Notes: a model not told the origin generated them from the letters alone. A DNA stretch of 64,000 bases from Monodelphis domestica (GCF_027887165.1 NC_077227.1:79976430-80040429), one strand, 5' to 3'; shown: positions 11,438 through 24,647, numbered from the stretch's first letter. A program made the numbers and translations.

Positions 11438-13874
11438 TTTTTTCCCCACATAAGTAGCATTTAATAAATGTTTATTGATTCATTGGTTGGTCGCATTTAA
11501 AATTTTTGGAAATTTCTCAGAATTATTTTGTGATAAAATATTTGTGTTTATTAATATTTGTTTTTGTGTTGGAGATATGATATTTGTTGTGTTTCTGTTT
11601 CTAAAAAATTAAGTATAGTCATTTTTGGCTACTTAGAGAATTCTGGTGTTCTTTCAGGGTTATTTATCTTTAATTTATTTTCTACCTTTTTTTAACTTTT
11701 GTGTTTTTAATTTCTAAATGCTTCATTCTCTGTTTCAGAGACTCTACTAATATGAAGAGATTATCCAGAGTATATTTAACAAGGCCTACCTGACAGTTTC
11801 TTATATGTTATTTCTCACTTGAGAGCTCTGTTTTAGACATACTTCCCATTTTAATATCTTCCTTAAAATTATTTATTTCTTCTTTGAACCACTATGCAGG
11901 TTCATGTTATCATTTTCAGGACTTCTGGCAATTTTTTATTAGGTTTTTATTTAGTTTTCTTCAAAGTATTATATTCAGTCATTGTTATGATCTTAAGTAG
12001 ATGGTACAGTGGATAAACCACTAGACTGAAGTCAGAAAGAACTCAGGAATTTATTGTCTTGCCCTGGACAAATCTTTGAACTTTTGTTTCTTTAGTTTCT
12101 TTATCTGTAAAATGGGGATATCTCCCAGGTTTGTTGTGAGGATCAAATGAGGTAAGTATTTTCCTTGACTTTATGTCACACAGTTAGTTTTATTTACTTG
12201 TAAACAGGGCTTCTACAAAGAATTTCTCTCTATTTCTGTTTGGCAACTTATTTCTATCTCTGTCTCTTATTTTTTTCCCCATTTTTGAAATATTTCTCAT
12301 AATATGTCTCTAATTTTGCAAAGTAGGTACAGAGAATAATCAAGGGATAGATATAGGAAGAGGAACTTTTAGTATTTCAATTCTGTGACTGTAATTCATA
12401 ATATGTAAAGGTAAAAACCTTTTGTATTGTTTCTGCCTTGTTATCTTGTTCATTCAGCTTAAATTGTTAGGGATTTGGTACATATCCTTTTCTTCTAAGT
12501 TGTTCACTTCTGGGAATTATACTAAAAATAATTATTGCACCATATTTGCTAATCACACCTGAATAAAATTTAACGTTGTATCAAAAACTCTGGCCCCATA
12601 CTTCCCAATTTTGAAGTTGACTGTTTTCCCTGAGGATTCTAGGGTTATCCCTGAAAGCTTGGAGTGTCTCTATTCTAATGCTCAAGCTGCCTTCTATTTT
12701 AGACCTTTCTCTTAGACACCAGAGAGTAGCTTATCAGTTCTTTTTAGCTAATTAACATCAATTACCTTTTTAAAAAAGGAATCTCATTCAAAGATAGGGA
12801 AAGAACAGAAATTCACCCCCCCCCCAAAGTATTTTCCTTTATATCTCTCCATCCATGGGGAGAGTGAACTCCTATTCAATGAAGTTTCCATATAGCTTTG
12901 ATCCCACTAAATTCCACTTACATGTGGCATCACTGCTGCATGAGTCCCTCTCTCTATTACTACTGGAATGGATCCCAAATGACTCCCCTGAAGACTTCAC
13001 AGCTAGTCTGGATCCAAAACATATCAGGGACTCCACTCCCAGACTTCTGTGCCTCCTCCTACCTTTCAATGTTTGCCATCTTTGATCTTCTTCACATACA
13101 TTATGATAGAATAACAAACATGAATCATGTCAGCCCATGTTGGCAAGAATTCAAACCCTGGAACCTCTTTTCTCACCAGGAGGGAGTTATCTCAAGAGAA
13201 AGGGGAGGGCAGATTATTGTCTTTTGAATGCATTCCCAGTCCCAGATGTGTGTCCCTAGCCAAAGGGATTCCTAATTTTCACATGCTTAATAGACCAGAA
13301 CTCATTACAAAACATCTGTGAGTGTCCCCTATCTCTCCAAGTCACTTCCATTCACACTTTCTCAACTCTTTTGGAAGGAGAATCCCCAGCCTAGTCTCTG
13401 AAGTGAAAGGCATGAAGTAATCACCCAAATGCCTGCTCCTGATGGCTGAATTCATTGGCCAATCCCCAATTATAATTTATATGTGCCTTTTATTTTAACA
13501 TCACAACCAATCGATCTTCATATGCTTTTCTTCCCTTGCTATAAAGAAATGCAGTGGAATAGAATCAATCCATACAACTATGTTCGAAGATGTCATCAAT
13601 GTCTTATATCCATAATCTCCGTCTTCTTCATTACTCTGTATATTTCTATAAAGTCATCCCATGTTTCTCTAAATTCTTCATATTTGCTATTTTTTAATAT
13701 TGTGCGAAATCCCATTCTTTGCATATACTTCAATTTCTTAAGCCATTTCCAGGGGTGTGCTGATAAATGTTTAAGAACAGATTCTCGCCTAACTGGACAA
13801 TAGCTTGTAGCCACACTAAGATGCTGAAAGGCCCAACACGCTGCCACCAGCCAACTCTCCACCGCCAGAAAGGC
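11438..13874 (-). mobile_element. 2.4-kb 5'-truncated LINE inserted into L2
   Basis: Bounded by 15-bp direct repeats ccagactgattttct (11423-11437 and 13875-13889), with an A-tail at its minus-strand 3' end (t-run at 11438-11445). Its minus-strand 5' portion (13874 down to 13596) is an open frame with 'KWLKKLKYMQRMGFRTI' and 'EEFRETWDDFIEIY', resembling the extreme C-terminus of an L1-clade ORF2. About 2.1 kb follow as apparent 3' UTR, in which an MIR-like SINE (11995-12170) also lies. The exact family is not recognised. Confidence 0.6.
11995..12170 (+). mobile_element. MIR-like SINE
   Basis: 'agatggtacagtggataaac' head and 'ctttatctgtaaaatgggga' with 'gttgtgaggatcaaatgagg' are core MIR/THER phrases. 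Confidence 0.7.
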
Positions 13875-13889
13875 CCAGACTGATTTTCT

Positions 13890-14385
13890 AAATATATCTG
13901 TACCTATTGAGTCTCTACTCAGTAAATGCAGTGGTTCCCTGACATTTGTTATCAAAAAGAAGTTCTTCATATGGCTGCACAACTTGGCCTCATTCTACTT
14001 TTTCTCTCTTATTACATTCCTCCACATATTCCATGGCCTAGCCAAAATAGCCTTCTGACTGATCTTCACACAAGCTACTTATCTCCTACCATGCTTTTGC
14101 CATTGCCATCTCCCAGGTCTGAAATGAACTTCTTCTTCTTGTCTCTTGGAATTTCTGGTTTCCTTCAAGGCTCTGCTGAGGTATTGTCTTTTGCAGGAAG
14201 TATTTCCTGTTGATCCCTGATGCTAGTGACTCTCTGCCTCCTTACCTTATGCTTGTTTGTTTTGCACATGCCTATGCCTATCCCCATTAGAATGGAAATT
14301 CTTTAAAGGTAGGGACAGTTTCATTTCTGGTTTGTATCTCCAGTGTCTACAGTGACTGCCTCTTAGTAAGACTATAATAAATTAG
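13890..14385 (+). mobile_element. L2 LINE, 3' part (resumed)
   Basis: Continues the L2 broken at 11437: 'cagtggttccctgacatttg', 'ccttcaaggctctgctgagg', 'ggtagggacagtttcatttc', in the order of the L2 3' end. Confidence 0.75.
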
Positions 14386-14544
14386 AGCATGACTGAGAGT
14401 AAAGCAAGAGAGAAAAGTGAGAGAATAAAGTGAATGGAAGAGAAAAAAGAGACTGAGAAAGAAAATAACAAGAAGAGAGACAAAGAAGTAGATGCTCTAA
14501 GTTAAATATATATGGATATATATTTACATATATATATAAATATA

Positions 14545-14910
14545 TGTGCTAGAATGAAGTCAGTAGAGCCAAGAAAACAAGAAATACAATGCCTACAATA
14601 AAGTAAACAGAAAGAACTACAAAAAGGAAGTAAATATTGCAAAACTCTAAAAAAAACCTGAGAAGACACTTACCCCACCCTTTTCAGAATACAAAAGTCT
14701 ATAAGTATTGCACATTATAAATATTTTCAGACTTTTTTTGTTGTATTAAATAATCATGCTGTTTCCCCCCTTTTTTTGGTCTTTAAAAAAATCCCATTTT
14801 GTTATTTGGAATGGCACAGGGAAAGGAGGAAAAGCAGAATGGGATATGGGAGGAAACGGTGATATAAAATACATCATCATAAAATAAAATATAACTCTAG
14901 AAACTTATTT
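14545..14910 (+). mobile_element. L1 3' terminal fragment
   Basis: 'gaatgaagtcagtagagcca' and 'gaatggcacagggaaaggag' resemble the marsupial L1 end ('gaagtgagcagaaccagga', then a G/A-rich 3' UTR). Confidence 0.4.
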
Positions 14911-15052
14911 TAAACAATATCCATATATCAACCATAAATAAAGTGCTTATGCTATATCCTTCTATTCACTTGTTGTCAGCTATTCCTAATGTAAAATCCT
15001 AAATAGCAGTTCATATTAGCATTTTAAACAAAGAATAACAAGGATTCTTAGT

Positions 15053-15165
15053 TATGTGAACCTGCAAGACACTTAACCCCAACTGCCCAGCCCTTACCCC
15101 TCTTCTGCACTAGAATTATTGATTCTAAGACAGAAGGTACAGGTTTTGTTTTATTTTGTTTTTTA
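15053..15165 (+). mobile_element. Marsupial SINE, 3' half
   Basis: 'agacacttaaccccaactgc' through 'attgattctaagacagaagg', the right half of the same SINE family, 5' truncated. Confidence 0.7.
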
Positions 15166-15359
15166 AAGAGGTATTATAAGGAAAATGATCCCTGTATGCT
15201 GCTAAATATGAACAAGCATTGCCATATTTATAAAAGTCTGATAAAGTAATAATAGCAAGGACAGGAAACAGCCTCTGAATGATTAAAACAATGACTAAGT
15301 GCTTCCAGAATTTTTACATAAAAATTTTTTAAGTCCCATTTGAGTTTTCAGCCATCCAT

Positions 15360-16130
15360 CATTGGTTCCTTCAGCAAGTATTCGTTTAGTGCCTAAAGAC
15401 ACCATACCAAACTGTGAAGACACAAAGACAAAAACCAAATAATCTCTAATTCTAAGAATTTTATTCTTTATTAGGGTGAGACAACATGTACAAAGATAAG
15501 TGTCTATGGAAATGGAGAGATATATATCGATAGGTGCCCACACCTAGGCACGTGTATGTGTATAAAAGCACTAGCAAATGGAGAGACCTTAAAAGGGTCT
15601 TGTTGAGGCCTGAACCTTGAAGGAAGCCCAGTGGCCAATAAGGCAGAGGCAGAGACTACATTCCAGGTGCAGAGAAGACCCTATGATAAGTATATGGAGG
15701 AGGTGATGGAATGCCACAAATGCAAGCAGGCCAGTTTGGCTGGATGCAGCAAAGGAAAAGAATGTGTAATAAGCCTGGAAAGGCAGATTTTTCCAATTTG
15801 GTCTCCTGTCATTTCCTGCTGTTGTGGGAAGGGAGAGAACTTTCTTTAATTGGTTTCTAGGAGGAGACAGAAGTCTGAAATGGGACCAAAATAGCATATC
15901 CATATGTTTGGAGAAAGAACTTATTGGTAGTGGAACTAATCAGAATTGTTATATGACTTTCTCAAGCATTATTCAACAGCACAGGAACAAGAGTGAAGAA
16001 TGTAGGGATAAACTAGAGCTTGAATTTGTTAAGAGATTAGAAATGACAGTACAGAGAGGCAACGGATTCAAGGGTAGAAGAAAGTGTAAAACTGAAAATT
16101 ATTAACAGACTCTGAAAGGAGAAAATGGAA
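15360..16130 (-). mobile_element. L2 3' region (antisense)
   Basis: 'ttcagcaagtattcgtttag' to 'ggaagcccagtggccaataa' and 'gcaagcaggccagtttggct', in the order of antisense L2 3' sequence. Confidence 0.5.
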
Positions 16131-16249
16131 CTCAAGTAAAAGAATGTCTTGGGAAAGCAGAGGCCAGCTAAGTGATGGTTATAATCTCTTCTACTGCCTG
16201 GCTACATTCCTGGCATTTCATGTGTAGATACAACTATAGTCTATTCCTA

Positions 16250-18690
16250 AAGGCATTTGGGAATATGAGCTAACCCCACCTATGTCCTGATCCCAATTCT
16301 ACCCTGCTCTAACATTGTATCCTCCATTACATTGGTAATAAAATGCCTTTCACATTAGACTTCTTCCTTTCATACTTCTTCCATTTTGTTTCAATCATGG
16401 AAATCCTGCTTCTCCTGGAAAACACTGTTTCCCCAGTCACACTCTCCTGTGGACATAGGTATGCTTTCATATCCATACCACCCCAACTTCTTGCTCCACC
16501 ACATTAGCACCTCCAGACCATATCCATACCACCATCCCCTAGCAAGCTTTCCTGTTTTGAGAACTTTTCCTTTACCACACTCAGATACATGGCCTTATTC
16601 AGGTCTGGTGGATATTCTGCAACTATGCTTACACTATCCCAGGCAATTTTTTATGTTTTGGGGGTTTCAGTATTGGTCTTACAGTCTTCTTCTCTACCTC
16701 AATGTTTTGCCCTTATGCTTGGGCACTTAAATGTATACACTCATGTCTTCTCAACTCCAATAACTTGTACTTTGATTCTACCTCATTCATATTTAAGCAT
16801 GATAATACTCTTAATCTCATCATTAGCTATAAAATTTTATCTCCACAATCCATAATTCTGAGATTCCTCTAATTTGCCATTATTGACTGTCTTTTCATCT
16901 CTATCTTTGCCTCATTCTTGGTAAAATTCCTCTCCAAATTTACCATAATCTTCTCTCCCTGATTTCTCTGCTTTAGACACCCTTTTCTTCTTTCAAAGCT
17001 TATTGTTAGTCATTTCAACTTTATATTGTTTTCTATTGTTCTGTTATAGCAAGTCCCTTCTTATCTCAACACTAGACTATTCCTATCCCTTTTCCTTCTC
17101 TATGCCAATTGCTGTACTACCGAACAGTGTTGGAGGGAAAGTTATACAACAATGCTTAATGATTCCACTAAATTTTTCAGCTACCCAGTCTCCACATACT
17201 ACTATGTGCCAAACTCTTGGCTTTTCCCACCTGCCACAAAGTCAGTTCTAACTCATCTTTATTCTCAAGGCACCTTACTATCTCCTTATCTTCCCTCTTT
17301 TCTGAAAAATTGAGACCATCTCTCCAATTCACAGTCCAAATCATCTTAATGATAACATACATTTTCTCTTTCTTTACTCTAGTCTCAAAGGATGCTGTGG
17401 CTCTTTGTGCAAAAATCATCTGTACTTATGTCCTTTAGCCCATCTCCTGCCCCTATTTCTCTAGGAATTTGCTTCTTTAATTATATCCTCTATTCTTTTC
17501 ATCCTCTACTTATCCACTGATTCATTCTCTGCTCCCTGAAAATGTTCTCAAACCTTCCCAGACTTAAGGGAAAAAATAAACACTCTTCACTAGACTCTCT
17601 CATCCTGTCAGGCCAACATCCTGTATCTTTTTTCTCCTTTCGCCGCCAAACTATTAGAAAAAGCTATCTATACGCATTGTCTGCCTCTACTTTCTCATTT
17701 TCTATTCACTTTTTGTCTCCTTGCAACCTGACTTCTGTTCCTACCACTCAACTAAAACTACTTCTCCAGGATAAACAACAATCTTTTTTTTTTATTGCTA
17801 AATCCAATGAGACTTTCTCAGCTTTTATCCTTCTTAAGCTGTTTGTATCACTGATCACTGCTGACCAACCCTTCCTTCTGTTTTTTTGACAGGGTTTTAT
17901 AATGATTTTCCTTCTCTCTGTCTGATTGATGACCCTTTACAGTCTCTTTTGCAGGATCATAATTTGTGTGTATTCTCTCATTTCCTTTTCTTCCTTTTCT
18001 TTTCTCTTTTTTCTTCTTTTCTTTTTACATTTCTGCCCTTAGTGACCCCATCAGTTTCCATAGTTCCTGCCACCCGCTGTACATCTCCACCTGCAAGCTT
18101 TGTAAGCATCTTAAGATACAAATGTGCAAACTGAACTCTTTATCTTTCTCTCTAAATCCACTCCACTCACATTCACCTAATGTTTCTGCTTCTATTGAGC
18201 ATACTCTGAATTATGTCAGTCTCCTAGTTTTGCAGCCTATGAATTATCCATAGCTCTTCAAATCTAATTAATGTCTGTCATTTCTGTCTCTAAACATCTT
18301 GCATTTATCTCTTCTCTACTCATATCACAACTGCCTTAGTTCAGGCTCTGATCATTTCTTGACTAGACTATTGCAATAGCCTCCTAACTGGTCTTCTTGT
18401 CTTGACTCTCACTCCTCTGATCTATTCTCCACATATCTGACAAATTGATTTTCCTAAGTCAGAGGTCAGATCACGTTACTACCCAACTCCCAAAATTTTA
18501 GTAAATCTCTACTGCATCTAGGTTAAAATGCAAACTCTTCTATTAACATGTTAAGTCCTTCACAGTATGCTTCCAGCTATTCTTTCCAGAATAATTACTC
18601 ATCATTCCAAGTCATAAATTCTTTGTTCCAGTCAAATCTGCCTACTTGCTGGTTGCCCAAACATTTACTTCAGTTCACATTCTGCTATTT
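16250..18690 (+). mobile_element. L2 LINE, long copy
   Basis: About 2.4 kb of pyrimidine-rich L2 sense DNA. Landmarks are 'ccaaactattagaaaaagct' (17647), 'tatccttcttaagctgtttg' (17826), 'actattgcaatagcctccta' (18367) and 'tcagatcacgttactaccca' (18467), the same order as L2 ORF2. Reading frames are decayed. Confidence 0.8.
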
Positions 18691-18807
18691 ATATTAATAT
18701 TTTAAAATAAATCATCAATAAAATTTTGAGTTTTTACTATCTTAAGGATCCATTTTTTACAACCCTATAAGATATATAGGACATGCCTATTTAAAAAATT
18801 TGACCTG

Positions 18808-19440
18808 AGATATTGGAAAAGGACCTACTTGTACAAAAATATTTTAACAGCTCTTTTTGTAAAGAATTAGAAACTGAGGGAATGTCCATCATTTGGAGAA
18901 GGGCTGCCCAAGTTGTGGTATATTGTTGTAATGGAATACTATTGAATCATAAGAAATTATTAACAAGATGAGTTTAGAAAAACCTGGAAAGACTTATATG
19001 AATTGATGCAAAGTGCAATGAGCAGAACCAGGAGAACAGTGTATATAGTCACAGAAATATTATAAGATAATCAACTGTGGAGGACTAAACTATTATCTGC
19101 AATGTAAGGTTCCAAGACAATCCCAAGGGACTCATGATAAGAAATGCTATCCAAAGCCAAAGAAGGAATTGTTGGAGTCTGACTGCAGATCAAAGCATGC
19201 CATTTTACACTTTATTTCCTTCATGGGCTTTTTATTGTATGTATGATATATGTCTTCTGTCATGGCTGGAGGAAATATGCACAAAAGCATTGGTTTAACT
19301 TATATATCAGACTATTTACTACCCGAGGAAGGGGTTAAGGGAGAAAGGCCAAGAATCTGAATTGCATAGTGTCAGAAAACAATTGTCAAAAATAATTTTA
19401 CATGTAATTAACAAAATTTAAAAATTAAATTTAAAATATT
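18808..19440 (+). mobile_element. L1 3' end fragment
   Basis: 'ggaaaaggacctacttgtac', 'tgtggtatattgttgtaatg' and 'tgagcagaaccaggagaaca' are the ORF2 C-terminal coding region, followed by the 3' UTR and an A-rich end. Confidence 0.85.
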
Positions 19441-19659
19441 ATGACCTGGTTATAAACCTTCAATATTGATTTTAGAATGGCCCATAATATTCATGAGAAA
19501 GTCAGGTTGTAATAAGGGGGATTTAAAAAAATTGGTCTAGATGGCCAAGGTGGTCATATATTTGTGTGTGTATAAATATATAATATTATATTACACACAT
19601 CATATATATGTTAGCATATAGATATATGCATGTGTAAGTACAGATTTACATACATACAA

Positions 19660-19835
19660 AATAAACCATGACCTGGTTGTATAGTCTTATTTTATACTTC
19701 CATTCATATCTTCTATATTTCAGTCAAACTGCTCTACCATGACCATTGATCTATTCCTGTCTTCTTCTACCTCAGAATATTTATGCAGGTCATTCCCTCT
19801 GTTTAGAATTGTGTTTGATTATTTTAATTTAATTG
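19660..19835 (+). mobile_element. L2 fragment
   Basis: 'tttcagtcaaactgctctac' and 'ttatgcaggtcattccctct' match L2 3' phrases ('cagccaaactggactac', 'tgctgttccctctgcct'). Confidence 0.5.
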
Positions 19836-19995
19836 ATAATTGTGTACATTAAAAATACTTTTGGACACAATATGATTCCCCACAGGCTTGTTAAAATGCT
19901 CTTACATAGATACGTGTATGTGTGATAAAAAGGTCTACTAACCAACTTTTAGAAAACAATGTACAGTAGTTTGTGACATTCCAAAAAGGTCATAC

Positions 19996-20054
19996 CTGTT
20001 TTTTAAATCTTCCACCATACTTTTATTAGTTTCAAAATACAGTATCTCTTTAGG
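19996..20054 (-). CDS. CC2D2B: CC2D2B-like exon 14 of window (59 nt)
   Basis: Phase 0 start after TTCTAG, ends with AG of a split Arg codon at CAG|GTATGA. Encodes PKEILYFETNKSMVEDLKN. Found by requiring a 0-in, 2-out exon between exons 13 and 15. It completes 'DLKNRIERTLK', equivalent to 'ELQDRIEKILKEKIMDW' in CC2D2A. Confidence 0.88.
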
Positions 20055-20600
20055 CTAGAATAGAGAAAATGGAAAAGATTAGAAAATAGCCTAAAGGACA
20101 ACCTTTACATTAAAAGCATTTTAAGTATATTTTACTCTTGAAACAATGTGATTCTATCTATGACAATATAAGCACAAGATTAAAATAGCCAACCATATAA
20201 TAGAATTTAGATGAAATTATTATCCTTAACTTCTATATTGTTTATTCACTTGACCTGAAATGAAACAGAATAAGAGAACAATTACTTAATTCAAGTGTCT
20301 TGGTGTGTGTGTATTATTTGACATACTTCATGGATTCCATCTTGAATTTTCTTTAAGAAAAATAATTGAGATTATAGTACTCAAAACTGACCTAGGATTT
20401 AGTTTGCTTTATATGTGCATTTATATTCTGTACTTATGAAGTCATATTCTGAGACTATCTGGAGAGAAGGAGGAAATAAAACAAGAATTCAGTAAACCTA
20501 TTATAAGTCTGGCAGGGAAACATGATATAAGAGTAATGGGAAGCTTTGATCATCTGGATATTTATTAGAGTTCTTGCTTTGTCAAAAATAGTTTTATCCT

Positions 20601-20769
20601 GGCCTAGAGATTAGAGGTCCTGGGTTCAAATCTGGACTCAGACACTTCCTAGCTGTGTGACCCTGGGCAAGTTACTTAACCCCCATTGCCTAGCTCTGAC
20701 CACTCTTCTACCTTGGAACCAAAACTTAGTATTGATTCTAAGATATAAGTTAAGGTTTTTTTTTTTTTT
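20601..20769 (+). mobile_element. Marsupial SINE, 5' truncated
   Basis: Starts in the tRNA part ('agaggtcctgggttcaaatc') and runs to the T-rich end. Perfect 14-bp TSD aatagttttatcct at 20587-20600 and 20770-20783. Confidence 0.93.
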
Positions 20770-21281
20770 AATAGTTTTATCCTTCCAAAAGAAGAAGGAA
20801 ACAGCAGTTAGAGACTTGCTTCTTATCAGTTAGGAGGATATTGGTTACTAAAGTAGAAATCATGGAAACCTTAGGAAGAAATAATCATTTCATCTTAAAG
20901 TTCGTAACCGAGGAGGGGAAAGCTTAATATAGTCTGACATATACCCCAGATTTGGAATGAGCTGATGTTTAATGGTGGTATTTGAAAGATCATGCAGAAT
21001 AGAGGTACTATAGGCCTAGTGAAAAGCAAATATATTGATTTTAAAGAAAAGATTAGATAGAGATGAAAATAAAGGTTAGTGAACATGACTGATTTTTGGC
21101 AAAAATATAGAATTTATTATTATTGAAGGAATGGTAATAGAAAATCTTTTTAAAAAAAAGCAACCAGTGATCATAACTTTCCAGGATGGCTTTATGAAAA
21201 GCAGGTCATTCCAGACATGTTTTTAGATAGATGGGGAAAATTATATATACATAGTTTTCCTAGATTTTGGCATCTCATTTC

Positions 21282-21474
21282 TTTCTTTTTAAAAAATTCC
21301 TTACCTTTTGTCTTAGTATCAGTTCTAAGAAAGAAAAGTGCCAAGAGCTAGACAACTGGAGTTAAGTGACTCGTCCAGAGTCACACAGCCAGGAAGTGTC
21401 TAAGGTCAAATTTGAACCCAGGTCCTTCCAATTTCTTCCTGGCTCTCTATCGACTCTACTACTTTGCTGCCCCA
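21282..21474 (-). mobile_element. Marsupial SINE, antisense, older copy
   Basis: Antisense SINE from 'aaaattccttaccttttgtc' to 'ctactactttgctgcccc'. More diverged than the copies at 9933 or 35234. Confidence 0.85.
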
Positions 21475-21479
21475 AGAAT

Positions 21480-22565
21480 AGCATTTCATATAGTTTCCCA
21501 TACCATTTTTGTTAGATGGAGAAAGAACTTGCTGGATTATTGAATCCAAATTCAAATCCAAAATGTTGAATACCCAAACAGTATTCCTTAATGTCTTAGT
21601 GACAACATGGAAGTCTCAATTGCATTTCTCTAGGGATCTGTCCTTGGTCCCATGCAAGTGAACATTTTTGTCAATGATTTATATAAAAATATGATTTTAT
21701 ATGATTGTAAAAATTATGAAGGACATAAAAGTAGGATCAGTAGTTATACTGGATTGCAGAATTGGGATTAAGAATTAACAGGCTAAATTGTTGTACTAAA
21801 TTTAATAAGATAAAATTAAATAGGTATAAATGTCAGATAATACATTTGGAACAAAAATAATCAGCATCATGAATGCAGTATGGAGGGGGAATGTTACTAG
21901 ATAGCAATTCTCAAGCAAAATATATGGTAATTTCAGTGGATTACAAGTTCAATATGAATGCTTAGAGTGATATGACATTTCAAAATATCTAATGCTACCT
22001 TATATTGGGTTAAGAGCAACATAGCATCCAGAAAGTGAAGATATTTCCTATATATTCTGGGGAAACCACATCTAGAATAAATCTAGAATAAAAGTTCAAT
22101 TCTGGGAACTACATTTTAGAAAAGAAATTAGCAAGCTAAAAAAATCCTGAGGATGATAATTAGTTTGGTGAAGGATTTCATGCCACATAAGGAAAAGCTA
22201 AAGGAAATGGGGATATTTAGTTGAGAAGACTCATTAAGGACTCAAGAGAATTCTTCAAGTATGTAAAGGGCTATCAGAAAGGGGAGAGATTTGACATATT
22301 CTGCTTGGCTCCTGAAGTCAGACCTAGGAGCAATAAGTAGAAGCTGTAAATAGGTAGTTTCAGCTCCATTTAAGGAAAATCTTATATAAAAAGAGAATTA
22401 GAAATCAAATGTGTATGCCAGGTAATGTGTTGCTGTTCACTAGAGGTCTTTAAGCAAAGACTACATAACCTCTTGCCAGGAATTTTGTAATGCAGATACT
22501 TGCTATGAGTTCATCTATATGGCCTCCCAGAGTTCCATTTAATATTCTATGATTTTCTGATTCTG
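21480..22565 (+). mobile_element. CR1/L3 LINE, 3' kilobase
   Basis: Sense-strand landmarks in order: 'gggatctgtccttggtccca', 'tcaattctgggaactacatt', 'ggaaatggggatatttagtt', 'ttctgcttggctcctgaagt', 'cactagaggtctttaagcaa'. These are the CR1/L3 ORF2 C-terminal and 3' UTR phrases, with decayed frames. Confidence 0.8.
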
Positions 22566-22569
22566 GTAA

Positions 22570-23110
22570 TTTCTTGTGTGTGGGAGTAGACAGAGAAGAA
22601 AAAGTGAAATGGAATGGCAAGGTTGTGAATGTGGGACACCTAGTGAATGGTGATTCCAAAGAAAAAAATAGTGAAGTAAGAAATATATAGAGGTTTACGG
22701 GGCAAGAGGGGATGTGGATTGTAAAGAGTAAAAAAAAAAGATGGGTAAAGACAGACCTTTAGTGAATATTGACAGTAAGGGGTTTGAAAAAAAATTTTGA
22801 GCTACTATACAAGAGAGAAAGGGGACTGTTAGGCAAGTAAGGGAACCAGGAGTGTATGGTATCTCTGAATCTAAGAAAGGGAAGTATGTCCAACAGGAGG
22901 GGTTGGTCAAGAGTGTTACATGCTGCTTAAAGGTCAAAAAGAATGAATTAAGTTTTTGTTTTTGTTTTTTTTTTTTGCAATTTGGAGGTCATGAGTGAAC
23001 TTATTAATTATAATTTTAAGGCAGTGATAGGGACAAATTTTATTGCAAAGTTTATAGAGATGATTATTGAGGAAATGGAATAATCAGAAATACACAATTA
23101 AAAAAAAGTT
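22570..23110 (-). mobile_element. L2 fragment (antisense)
   Basis: 'gggttggtcaagagtgttac', 'tgctgcttaaaggtcaaaaa' and 'tttggaggtcatgagtgaac' mirror antisense L2 ('agtggtcaacagtgtcaaatgctgctgag', quoted in part). Confidence 0.6.
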
Positions 23111-23119
23111 TAGCAGTGA

Positions 23120-24145
23120 AGAGAGTGATAGGAATGGTGACTAGATAGATCAGAAGAATTAACAAATTTTATGGGGAGTAGTAACTAGGGAGATCTATGG
23201 ATTCATTCAAACTAGTGTTAAGTTGATTCTATGTGCAATCTTTAAAAAAAAACAAAACAACCCATATTGTGTATACTTTACTCTAGAAGATGTGAAATGG
23301 CTCTTTTGGATCAAACAACAAAATGCCTACATTTTCACATTATAATATATTAAAAGTTGTTGTTATTAGAGTCAATTGTTAGAGCAGTCAAATTTCCTTA
23401 GGGGAGTGAATTATTAGTAAAGCATTCCTATTTTTGCCACATCTGTAAAATGGAATTTGTTACTATAGCCCTAAAATAGTTTCCTTATAGGTTCAATTCA
23501 AGCTCCATGATGCACTTTATTTCCCCAATGTCATAGCCTAATTGTCCTAACCCTTTCATCCCTCTTCAAATCATAAACATGACTATTAAAAACTCTTTTT
23601 CATCATATTTCATTCTCAACTTCTAGCTTTGTCTAAGGAAAGCAGCACTAATCCCAACCATTTGAATTATTTTTTTTCACAATTAGGATAACTACTAAAA
23701 GTCATCCTTTCCTTCATCTCTCCCATTAAATCTTCACAAATCAATTTTCTAACCTAATTGTTTTTCTCTCCTTATTTAGTCCGACTTTGGAACTTACATG
23801 CCAGCTTTCTATCTCTAGACCAAGAATACACTTAGTTTTAATCTATTTGAGATGAAAACACTTTACTTTGTATTTATATATATTTAATGTTTTAATTCTA
23901 TTTTGTGGTCTATTTCTGTGATTCTGTATCAATATGATGGTCTTTGATTATAATCTCTTTAAAAGAGAAGTAATTAGCCATATATATTTTTCTCCTACAG
24001 AAATATATATTAAATCTCTAATCAGTTTTTTGAGACAAGTGAAAAATGTTTTTAGTCAGTTCTCAATTTTCTGTGTTAACAGAGGAGATATATTATATGC
24101 TATGTTGAAATTCATTAAATGATTTTTATACTATATATTATATAC
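23120..24145. other. Unassigned AT-rich intronic DNA
   Basis: No exon or confident repeat seen. T-rich stretches and a possible L2-like pyrimidine segment around 23560-23820. Confidence 0.4.
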
Positions 24146-24518
24146 ATATATAGATGATAATAATAATAACAACTTATATTCATATATTGTTTTAAGTTTT
24201 ACAAAGTATTTTTGCCACAGTCATTCTGTGGGATAGATTATAAATAGATTTGTTGTACTAATTATGTTTTATTTAAGGTAATGTTAGTCCTAAAATATAC
24301 CATTAAGCTCTGCTGAAATGTTCTCTCCTAATATCTCTCCCCTTTTGAGGTAAAGGGAATCAGTGGAAGATAGTTCAACAGTGTGTTTAATGGCAGAGGA
24401 AAACAGCTTTTTAAACATAATTTATCACATGTAGATAATTACAGGTTATTCACAATAACATAGATTAGGATTTGTAGCAAAGCTTATGCAGGTATATTTT
24501 TAAAAAAATATGCTTTAC

Positions 24519-24647
24519 CTGTGCAGCTTCTGATTTCATCCACTGAATTTGAACATTTTTGGGAAGCAGTTGTTTCCAGGAACTTTCTCTTGAATTGTCA
24601 AAATTTATAGACATTGGTGTACTGTTTTGTTGAATGTTAAACCATAC
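24519..24647 (-). CDS. CC2D2B: CC2D2B-like exon 13 of window (43 codons)
   Basis: Phase 0 in and out, acceptor TTAATAG, donor CAG|GTAAAG. Encodes VWFNIQQNSTPMSINFDNSR followed by ESSWKQLLPKNVQIQWMKSE and AAQ. 'WFNIQ....P..I.FD.......WK' matches CC2D2A. The usual 'PYPGLSS' motif downstream is replaced by an unrelated stretch, a clear divergence from CC2D2A. Confidence 0.9.

Noticed and set aside
12855-13321. Several overlapping open frames of 60-110 codons
   Set aside because: They overlap on both strands in the 3' UTR-like part of the LINE at 11438-13874, with no known domain. Chance frames in pyrimidine-rich DNA.
16386-18253. Cluster of open frames of 70-115 codons on the plus strand
   Set aside because: They lie in a decayed L2. 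Pyrimidine-rich DNA gives Ser/Leu/Phe-rich false peptides.
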